Origin: JBEKYD01 sp052148435
GTDB taxonomy: Bacteria > Acidobacteriota > Terriglobia > Bryobacterales > Bryobacteraceae
Assembly: GCA_052148435.1 (NCBI GenBank)
Contig: JBKQIF010000044.1
Location: forward strand, 12,217 to 76,216
DNA: 64,000 nt
Direction: 5' to 3'
This document shows, piece after piece, positions 8,123-14,887 of this stretch. The position numbers and the translations under genes are program-made. Position 1 is the stretch's first letter. The number at the start of each line of letters is the position of its first letter. The notes under the pieces were generated by a model that was not told the DNA's origin, made no database searches, and saw nothing but the letters and a program-made list of their open reading frames with translations.

Positions 8123-10073
8123 ACCAGATTCCCATCCGAACATCGTTAAAGTTTGGTCGCCCAGGATTCCCATCGTGGATCAGATAGGCTCCGCGCATGG
8201 CGTCCAGGCCTATGTACATCGGCGGTGGCATCCAGGCAGTATGAATTCGGATACCAGGACCCGTCTCAACAAAATTGGCCCAATATTGCCGTTGATCGTC
8301 CAGCGTTAGATTGCCGGTCCAGACGATCTGGGTGCGTAACTCGCTTGGTCCAAGCGTGTACCCCACTCTGGTGTGGCTATACGCCAGAAAGTCGTCGCCG
8401 AACCGGCTCACGAATACCCCATCCAGGCTTGTATCGGTAAACCAACCTCCCGTTTCCGCTCCCATCGAGTGTCCCCAACCCCGCGTCATGGATAGACCGC
8501 CGCGGTAGTCGGGCAACGCGTGGCCGCTCATATAGCCGACCGCCGACCCGGCTTCAAACCAACCGGTGATACCATGCCAGGGCAGGCTCCGCACTCCACC
8601 GGCGAAAATCAGGGAGCTCTCCGAAAGCGCCACCGGCGAAATCGCGCCTATTGTCAACCGCGTATCTCCAACCAGGCGAACGCTGCTGTACAGCACCAGC
8701 GGCAAGCCGGTGCGCAACTCCAACCTCACCTGGCCGTAGCCGAACAGATCGTGCCAGCGGGTCGAAAAGATAGGGTACATCCACCCGGTGACGCGAACGC
8801 GGGCACCTACCGACCGCAGATTCAGCCACGCCTTCCGCGCCTCGGCTGAAATCCTCGGATCGGAGCTCAGCCGCGCCATGCCGAAATAGCGATACGCGGC
8901 CACATCCTGATGGAGCATGTTGTAGGTCCACCCCAAGCGCAACATCACGGCGTAGTCGGCGGGGTCGGCTTCGTTGGCCTGCTGCAGGTAATTCAGCGCG
9001 TCTTTCAGGTAACCGGCTTTGTAGCTGCGTTCCGCCATCTCTTTGGCGTCCAGCGCCTGCTTCCGGCCGTCGTCCCCAGGTTTGGCCTCCTGCGGCACGC
9101 GCAGAACCGCGCGGACCCGATTTGCCAATTCCTCGTCGCCGCCCGCCAGCACGCGGTCGAACAGGGCTTGGGCGGCTGCCCGTTCGCCCCGCGCCCGCAG
9201 CAAAAAGCCGAGTTGCGTGGCTGCCAGCAGATCGCCATCCTGTTCCACCAACTTGCCGAACTCGCTCTCAGCCGCCGTCTGCCGGCCAATCTTGAGCAGG
9301 AGATAGGCAAGCTCACGCCGGAGGGCGATGTTCCGGGGGTCCAGTTCCGCGGCCCTCTGAAACTCCGCGACGAAAGGATACCGCGCGGGGAGAGACTCAC
9401 GGGCCAACTCCCGGCAGCGGGGCTCCGGTCCGCGGGACGCCGCCAAAAGGGCGGCCGTGGCACCCTCCGCCCGCCCCATCGCCGTCCACACGCGGGCCAG
9501 GTCCACCAGCACCATGCGTCGCTCCGGTTCCAGACGCCACGCGGTGGAATAATGTTCCGCCGCCAGGGCCAACTCGTCGCGCTGCTCAGCCAGTCTGGCC
9601 AACTCATGATGACTGCTGAAGTTATCCGCGCCGCGCCGGATCGCCTCCTGCCATCGTGCAATGCCCGCCGCCAAAGGCCGGTCTATGTTCTGAAAGGCTT
9701 GTTCGGCGGTCCGGTTGCCGGTCTTGCGAATTCGGTCGAAGATCCGCCGCGCCACGGCCTGCTCTTTGCTCTCGTAGCTTAGAAAGGCGAACTCCATAGC
9801 GACTTGCTCGTCGCCGGCGTTGAGGCGCATGGCCTCGCCGAATTCGCGGCGCGCCAATTCGTTTTCGCCGATCTTCAGATAGGTGTACGCCAGATCCTTG
9901 TGGATCGACGCACGATCCGGCGCCAGCGTGCCGGCAGCCCGAAATCCCGCTACCGCGGCGTCGTAATCCTTCGCCTTCAGTGCCGCATAGGCCCGCGCCA
10001 AAGGCTCGTAAGCCGGATCCGGCGGCTGCGCCCAGGCTAGCGCGCCGACCCCCAGTAACACCAGTAGCCGCAT
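8106..10073 (-). CDS. TPR-repeat outer-membrane beta-barrel protein
   Basis: The 655-residue protein has a signal peptide (MRLLVLLGVGALAWA), about 380 residues of helical TPR-like repeats (for example YEPLARAYAALKAKDYDAAV and MLRLGWTYNMLHQDVAAYRY), then about 230 residues of alternating aromatic/polar beta strands ending in WYAFVH, as in an outer-membrane barrel. The same order occurs in PgaA, PelB and NfrA, which export polysaccharide or act as phage receptors. No synthase or inner-membrane partner is adjacent. The next gene in the unit is the secreted hydrolase-like protein. Function as a polysaccharide export pore is inferred from architecture only. Confidence 0.65.
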   Translation of the reverse strand: MRLLVLLGVGALAWAQPPDPAYEPLARAYAALKAKDYDAAVAGFRAAGTLAPDRASIHKDLAYTYLKIGENELARREFGEAMRLNAGDEQVAMEFAFLSYESKEQAVARRIFDRIRKTGNRTAEQAFQNIDRPLAAGIARWQEAIRRGADNFSSHHELARLAEQRDELALAAEHYSTAWRLEPERRMVLVDLARVWTAMGRAEGATAALLAASRGPEPRCRELARESLPARYPFVAEFQRAAELDPRNIALRRELAYLLLKIGRQTAAESEFGKLVEQDGDLLAATQLGFLLRARGERAAAQALFDRVLAGGDEELANRVRAVLRVPQEAKPGDDGRKQALDAKEMAERSYKAGYLKDALNYLQQANEADPADYAVMLRLGWTYNMLHQDVAAYRYFGMARLSSDPRISAEARKAWLNLRSVGARVRVTGWMYPIFSTRWHDLFGYGQVRLELRTGLPLVLYSSVRLVGDTRLTIGAISPVALSESSLIFAGGVRSLPWHGITGWFEAGSAVGYMSGHALPDYRGGLSMTRGWGHSMGAETGGWFTDTSLDGVFVSRFGDDFLAYSHTRVGYTLGPSELRTQIVWTGNLTLDDQRQYWANFVETGPGIRIHTAWMPPPMYIGLDAMRGAYLIHDGNPGRPNFNDVRMGIWYAFVH

Positions 10074-10146
10074 GTCGCTACCTGGATATAGTGGCAGCGG
10101 GCCCGGAAATTTCGCAGAAATCGCTGGGGCTACCGAGTTGCACCCC

Positions 10147-10308
10147 CTACCGCGTCAATATCCCCGTGCCGTGAGCGTAATCGTCGATATGAATGGTAAA
10201 GTCGAAGCCCGGCTCCATGTGCGCGATCGCACGCTCGGTCACCAGACGAAAAAGGAGCGCTCCGTTTTTTCCCGGTACCGTTACGATCTTGCCGCCTTCA
10301 GCCCCGCG
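10147..10308 (-). other. Open frame continuing past the dinB stop, possible gene remnant
   Basis: After the TGA of the DinB-like gene, the same frame stays open for 53 codons to a TAG at 10147-10149. The translation (GGKIVTVPGKNGALL, HMEPGFDFTIHID) has the mix of a real folded protein, not of random high-GC sequence, yet it has no start codon of its own with a ribosome site. It may be the tail of a lost gene or a former C-terminal extension. I do not recognise the family. Confidence 0.3.
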
Positions 10309-10785
10309 TCAGGCTTCCAGCATCTTGCGCAGAAACATCAACTGTCCCAGGTGATAGGCGTTGTGGTCCGCCGCCACCAGGGCTTCGCGCAGCAAGGTTT
10401 GCCCGGTGCCGTGGGGGATTGCGGCCATCAGGTCGTGTTTCGTGTCGGCGACGAGCGCCTGCATCTCTTTCAGATCGGATTGAAACTGTTTCACGCTGGC
10501 GTCCCAGGCATCCTCGCTTGGGGGCGCTTCCTTTGCTGGCCAGTAGTCGTCGGGGAACTTCTTCTTGGCGTACGCCTGATTGCGGCTGAAGTCCAGGATG
10601 TCTTCCTGCGCGATGCGCATGTGCTCCAGCAGTTGCCACGCCGAATGTGGGGCCCCTTGCGGCTTTACCCCCCGCAGGTGCGCCGGAAAATCGGCGACCG
10701 CGGCGTGGAAGGTCAAGTGAGCGCCCTTCATGCGGAGCAGTTCGGCCAGGTGCGAGCGCAGAGATCCGGCTGATTGCTTGGACAT
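10309..10785 (-). CDS. DinB-family (YfiT-like) protein
   Basis: About 158 residues from the ATG at 10785 (MSKQSAGSLRSHL); a longer frame to 10884 would run into the PadR promoter. DinB-like proteins are four-helix bundles with a metal site of three histidines. Visible candidates are in WQLLEHMRIAQEDIL and in ADHNAYHLGQL near the C-terminus. Many act as thiol S-transferases (bacillithiol or mycothiol) or have unknown roles. It is divergent from the padR-permease pair across a 98-base promoter region. Confidence 0.8.
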   Translation of the reverse strand: MSKQSAGSLRSHLAELLRMKGAHLTFHAAVADFPAHLRGVKPQGAPHSAWQLLEHMRIAQEDILDFSRNQAYAKKKFPDDYWPAKEAPPSEDAWDASVKQFQSDLKEMQALVADTKHDLMAAIPHGTGQTLLREALVAADHNAYHLGQLMFLRKMLEA

Positions 10786-10822
10786 GCTTCCAGTGTCGCA
10801 CCGGCCGGCCTGCCAGGACCTC

Positions 10823-10878
10823 TTGACAGCGCCAGCCCCGCGTTTCATACTCAAGGCATCGACATTCGAGGTATCGAT
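10823..10878 (+). promoter_or_regulatory. padR promoter with TCGA-rich operator candidate
   Basis: TTGACA at 10823-10828, a 17-base spacer and CATACT at 10846-10851 form a strong sigma70-type promoter. Right after it, atcga (10858-10862) and tcgat (10874-10878) form an inverted repeat, with a third TCGA in between. This lies at the expected transcription start, as for an autoregulated PadR operon. Operator assignment is inference. Confidence 0.6.
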
Positions 10879-10883
10879 AGACA

Positions 10884-11216
10884 ATGGCTGAACGCGCTCC
10901 CGATCTCCTGCCCGGCACGCTCGATATGCTGGTCTTGAAAACCCTCGCTCGCGGCCCCAATCACGGCTACGGCATCGCCCAGCACATCCACCGCATCTCC
11001 GGCGAAGCGCTGACCATCGGCGAGGGGTCGCTCTATCCCGCCCTGCAGCGCCTCCTGGTCAACGCCTGGGTCCGGGCCGAATGGACCGCTTCGGAAACCG
11101 GACGCAAGGTGCGCCAGTATTCCATTACCGCCGCCGGCCGCAAACAATTGGCAAGGGAAACCCGCGACTTCGGGTACCTCGTGGCCGCCATCGCCCGCGT
11201 GATGGAGGGAGCATGA
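10884..11216 (+). CDS. PadR-family transcriptional regulator
   Basis: The 110-residue protein is a single PadR winged-helix domain: LLPGTLDMLVLKTLARGPNHGYGIAQHI, the recognition part IGEGSLYPALQRL and the wing ETGRKVRQYSITAAGRK. PadR proteins are dimeric repressors released by small ligands. Its stop codon overlaps the ATG of the permease gene (ATGA at 11213-11216). This PadR plus MacB-type permease pairing recurs in Acidobacteria. It likely represses its own operon through the palindrome just upstream. Confidence 0.93.
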   Translation: MAERAPDLLPGTLDMLVLKTLARGPNHGYGIAQHIHRISGEALTIGEGSLYPALQRLLVNAWVRAEWTASETGRKVRQYSITAAGRKQLARETRDFGYLVAAIARVMEGA

Positions 11217-13777
11217 GGCTCTGGAACCGTATCCGCTTCTGGTTTACGCGCGGCCGCCTGGATAGCGAACTGGCCGACGAAATCCGCGCCCACCGGGAGA
11301 TGCTCGAGCGGCAACTTCGCGACGAAGGCCTGTCCCCCGCCGCCGCGCATGCCGCCGCCCGGCGCCGGTTCGGCAACGACCTCGGCGCCCGCGAGCGGAG
11401 CCGCGACGAGTGGGGATTTCCCTGGCTCGACGCGGCCTTGCGCGACGCCCGTTTCGCCCTGCGTCTGTTGCGCCATCAACCGCTGGTGACGGCGGCGGCC
11501 ATCGTCACCGTGGGCCTCGCCGTGGGAGCCAATACGGCGATTGTCAGCGTGCTCCGGACCGCGCTTCTCGATCCGCTGGGAATCCGCGACGCGGGCAACA
11601 TCATGGTGGCCAGTGTGCGCCTCGAAAAGCTGCAGATGACGGGCGCCGAAACTTCCGCCGTGGAGTACCGCGAGCTCCAGGAGATGACCGACACATTCAG
11701 CGCGGTTGCCGCTTCCGAACCGCGCGAATGGACCGCGGAACTGGGCGGCCAGCCGAGCCGCATGCTGGGACGCGGCGTCACGCCGGATTATTTTCGTGTC
11801 TTCGGCGAGCACCCGCTGGCCGGCCGTTTCTTCCATCGCGAAGACCGGGAAACCGTGGCCGTGATCTCGTACGGTCTCTGGCAAACGCAATTCGCCGCTA
11901 GCCCGTCCGCCATCGGCGGGGTGCTGATGCTGGATGGCCGGCCCTATCGAATCGTAGGCGTTGCCGGGCCACGCTTCCACGTTCCGGCCGGCGTTCAAGC
12001 ATGGGTGCCGGTGGTGTTTTCGCCGGACCGCCTGCGCAGACGCGGCTACAACATGATGGAACGCGTCTTCGCGCGGCTGCGCGACGGCGTCACCCCGGCT
12101 CGGGCCGCCGACCGTGTCAACCGGTACGTAGCCGGCCTGAAGACGTCGAACGATCCTACCGGCATGGCCCATCTCGGCTACTTCATCGATCTCGATTCGT
12201 TTTCCCATTTCGTGGCGGGCGATTTGCGCCGGCCGCTTTGGCTTTTGTGGGCCGCCGCATCGACCGTGCTTCTGGTCGGCTGCGCCAACGTGGCGTTGTT
12301 GCTTACCTCGCGTACCGCCGGCCGCCGCCGTGAGATGGCCATCCGTCTGGCCGTCGGCGCCACGCGCTGGCAGCTCTTGCGCCAATTGCTGATCGAAAGC
12401 TCGCTGCTCGGCTTGCTCAGCGGTCTGGCCGGAATTGCGGTCGCGGCGCTGGCGGTGTCGCTCATCGGGCGTTTGGCCATGCCCGGCAAAGCCCTGCTCG
12501 AGTTGGTTTCGCTCGATCGCCGGCTCATGCTCTACGGACTGGCCATCGCCCTGGCCTGCAGCCTGGCCAGCGGCATCGCGCCCGCGCTGCAGTTGCTTCG
12601 GACCAATCAGGCCGCCGCCATGGTTCGCTCCGCCCGACGCGGTTTCCAGCGCGTCTTTCTCGCCGCTGAAGTGGCCGCCACCGTGGTGCTGCTGGTTGGC
12701 ACCAGTTTGCTTTTGCGCAGCCTCTGGGCACTGGAGCAGGTGCGTCCCGGCTTCGACCCCTCCCACCTTGCCACCGGCTTCCTGCTCCGGCCTCCCAACG
12801 ACCCCGGTTTTCTCGCCCGCCTCGACCGCAACTTGCGCGCCCTTCCCGGCGTGGAATCGGCCGCTCTGGCCTATCCCATTCCGTTTAGCGGCGGCGGCGA
12901 AACCAGCGGCTTCAGCATTCAAGGGCGCCAGCACTTTCAAGGGCAGCCAGAATTTCACGGCGAAGCCTATTTCGTATCCGCCCCGTACTTCGCCACTCTC
13001 CGCATTCCTCTCGTGAGCGGCCGCGCCCTGGCCGATTCGGACACCGCTGCCGCGCCGCGCGTTTGCGTGGTGGATTCGCTTTTTGCCTCGCGCTTCTTTC
13101 CCGGCGGCAGCCCGATTGGGTCGAAGATCGCAATGTTCGCCGGCTGGGCGCAAATCGTCGGCGTGGTGGGCTCCATTCACGGCACCGCGCTCGACCGCGG
13201 TTCGCGCCCGACCATTTACTATTCCATGCCGCAGATACCCTACTTCCCCTCCCGCGCCATCGTCCTGCGCACCTCGCTCCCCGGCGGCCCGCTCATTCGC
13301 CAGGCGGTGAAACAAACCAACGCTTCGGTGCCGGTGTTCGACGTCCGCACGATGGAGGATCGCATCGCCGAATCGCTGGGAATCCGCCGCATTCTGGGAA
13401 TTCTGGTGAGCGTATTCGGCGCGCTCTGTCTGTTGCTGGCCATGGTGGGCCTTCACGGCGTGGTGTCGCAAATCGTCGGCGAACGGACCGTCGAGATCGG
13501 CGTGCGCCTGGCCCTGGGAGCCCGTCCCGCGCAAATTCTGGCGCACTTTCTGGGCTACGGCCTGGCCGCGGGTGGGGCCGGCCTGGTGGTGGGCCTGGCC
13601 GGCGCGGGTTGGGCCCAGCAGTGGCTGGCGGGCTTGCTGTATGAGGTCCGCCCCTTCGACCTGCCCGCATTTGGCGCGGCCGCGCTGGCGGTGCTGGCGA
13701 CCCTGCTGGCCGCCGTGTTCTGGCCCGCCCGCCGCGCCTCCCGCATCGATCCGCAGAGGGCTTTGCGGTACGAATGA
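11213..13777 (+). CDS. MacB/FtsX-type ABC transporter permease (acidobacterial duplicated permease)
   Basis: About 854 residues from the ATG overlapping padR; an upstream extension of the frame lies inside padR. Order: a cytoplasmic N-terminal helix segment with RLDSELADEIRAHREMLERQL, a first transmembrane segment (TAAAIVTVGLAVGANTAI), a large MacB periplasmic domain, an FtsX permease block (LLVGCANVALLLTSR...REMAIRLAVGATRWQLL), a second periplasmic domain, and a second FtsX block (VEIGVRLALGARPAQIL). The two halves repeat the permease, as in the acidobacterial duplicated orphan permease family. No ABC ATPase gene lies nearby. The substrate is unknown. Confidence 0.92.
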   Translation: MRLWNRIRFWFTRGRLDSELADEIRAHREMLERQLRDEGLSPAAAHAAARRRFGNDLGARERSRDEWGFPWLDAALRDARFALRLLRHQPLVTAAAIVTVGLAVGANTAIVSVLRTALLDPLGIRDAGNIMVASVRLEKLQMTGAETSAVEYRELQEMTDTFSAVAASEPREWTAELGGQPSRMLGRGVTPDYFRVFGEHPLAGRFFHREDRETVAVISYGLWQTQFAASPSAIGGVLMLDGRPYRIVGVAGPRFHVPAGVQAWVPVVFSPDRLRRRGYNMMERVFARLRDGVTPARAADRVNRYVAGLKTSNDPTGMAHLGYFIDLDSFSHFVAGDLRRPLWLLWAAASTVLLVGCANVALLLTSRTAGRRREMAIRLAVGATRWQLLRQLLIESSLLGLLSGLAGIAVAALAVSLIGRLAMPGKALLELVSLDRRLMLYGLAIALACSLASGIAPALQLLRTNQAAAMVRSARRGFQRVFLAAEVAATVVLLVGTSLLLRSLWALEQVRPGFDPSHLATGFLLRPPNDPGFLARLDRNLRALPGVESAALAYPIPFSGGGETSGFSIQGRQHFQGQPEFHGEAYFVSAPYFATLRIPLVSGRALADSDTAAAPRVCVVDSLFASRFFPGGSPIGSKIAMFAGWAQIVGVVGSIHGTALDRGSRPTIYYSMPQIPYFPSRAIVLRTSLPGGPLIRQAVKQTNASVPVFDVRTMEDRIAESLGIRRILGILVSVFGALCLLLAMVGLHGVVSQIVGERTVEIGVRLALGARPAQILAHFLGYGLAAGGAGLVVGLAGAGWAQQWLAGLLYEVRPFDLPAFGAAALAVLATLLAAVFWPARRASRIDPQRALRYE

Positions 13778-13797
13778 AACTTAGCAGAGGTGCAGGT

Positions 13798-13839
13798 AGC
13801 CGGTGAGCTGCCCCGGAATTTGAGACAGCCGGTAAGTTG
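13798..13839. repeat. Near-direct repeat pair, possible insertion-sequence end
   Basis: agccggtgagctg (13798-13810) and agccggtaagttg (13827-13839) match at 11 of 13 bases and are spaced 29 bases apart. Multiple terminal repeats of this kind are seen at the ends of IS21-family elements. No transposase frame is present, so this could be a leftover end. Confidence 0.35.
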
Positions 13840-13958
13840 AGACCCAGGCCTCGGAGGTGGTCCGGGGACGTGGCTGTTGGCGGCGGTGCTGCCTCGATCC
13901 TGCCGCAAACCGTTCCGACATTCCGTTCGTCGCCGAGGATTTCTCCGGGGTGATTCGA

Positions 13959-14040
13959 AGGTGGGACATCGATCTTGGTGGTCTGTCAGGGCTTCGCCAA
14001 GCCAACTGCTTGACAGACGACAGAAAGCGATGTCCCACCT
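13959..14040. repeat. Large nested inverted repeat between the permease and hemD
   Basis: The outer arms aggtgggacatcg (13959-13971) and cgatgtcccacct (14028-14040) are perfect 13-base complements. The inner arms gtctgtca (13981-13988) and tgacagac (14011-14018) are perfect 8-base complements. The element ends three bases before the hemD stop and lies between two genes that converge, so it may act as a bidirectional terminator. It could also be a small mobile palindromic element. Confidence 0.75.
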
Positions 14041-14043
14041 GTT

Positions 14044-14844
14044 TCACAACCCGCTGCGCTCGGCAGCCTCCTTTACCAGCAGGCCCATCTTGGGGTGGGA
14101 GGGTTCCATGGCGGGCGTAATTTCGAATTCCGCCAGCGCCTCGGTGGTGGTAGGACCGATCGAGCAGACCAGAGTCCTGCGCAATCCATCCAGCGCGGCC
14201 TGCTCCAAACCCTCTTCCCTCGCCACGCGCGCCAGATGTTCGATCTGTACCGCCGTGGTGAACAGCGAGACGGCAATCTCGCCCGCCGCCAGGCGCCGCA
14301 CCGCTTCCCGCAACGGTCCGGTGTCCTCCGGAAGCGCGTATTGGTAAACCCGCACCGAGGTAACCGTGGCGCCGCGAGCCGCGAGACCGGCCAGCAGCGA
14401 GCCATTACTGCGCCCGTATTCCTGCACGGCGATCCGCCGCTCCGGCCGGCCTTCGACAGCCCGGAGCAGCTCGCGCCAGGTGTTCGGCTCCGGCGCCACG
14501 ATCTCCGCTTTCAGCCCCATCTCGCGCAGCGCCGCCACCGGCTTGGGTCCGCGCGCCACGATGGCCACCCGGCGCAACCCGTCCGCGAACGCGCTTTCGG
14601 GGTAACGCGTGGCCAGCAGCCGGTTCAATTGCCGCGTGCCCACTCCGGTCAGCAGAACGACCATGTCGAATCCGCCGGCAAACAGCCGCTCGGCGAATTC
14701 GAACGCGGCCTGGTTCTCTTCACGCGGCGCCTCCCGCAGGGCGGGGGCAACCAATGGGTCGCCGTCCTGCCGCCGGATCAACTCTGCGATTTCCGCGCTG
14801 CGCCGGCTTTCCAAAGCCAGCACGCGCTTGCCTCCGAATGACAT
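14044..14844 (-). CDS. hemD: Uroporphyrinogen-III synthase family protein
   Basis: HemD closes and inverts ring D of hydroxymethylbilane to give uroporphyrinogen III in heme and siroheme synthesis. The 266-residue protein has the two-lobe HEM4 pattern: VLALESRRSAEIAELIRRQ at the start, FDMVVLLTGVGTRQL, VAIVARGPKPVAALREMGL, VSLFTTAVQIEHL and CSIGPTTTEALAEF near the end. HEM4 sequences are very divergent, so motifs rather than identity support the call. No other tetrapyrrole gene is adjacent. It could serve as a stand-alone HEM4 domain regulator, but this is less likely. Confidence 0.82.
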   Translation of the reverse strand: MSFGGKRVLALESRRSAEIAELIRRQDGDPLVAPALREAPREENQAAFEFAERLFAGGFDMVVLLTGVGTRQLNRLLATRYPESAFADGLRRVAIVARGPKPVAALREMGLKAEIVAPEPNTWRELLRAVEGRPERRIAVQEYGRSNGSLLAGLAARGATVTSVRVYQYALPEDTGPLREAVRRLAAGEIAVSLFTTAVQIEHLARVAREEGLEQAALDGLRRTLVCSIGPTTTEALAEFEITPAMEPSHPKMGLLVKEAAERSGL

Positions 14845-14887
14845 GCCGGTATGATAACAAGCTCTCCCGGCCTGCTCAGGAACCTGG

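Noticed and set aside
11033..13546. 837-residue open frame on the minus strand opposite the permease
   Set aside because: It is the antisense shadow of a GC-rich gene. The composition (Arg/Gly/His/Gln-rich) matches no family, while the plus strand encodes a complete FtsX/MacB permease.
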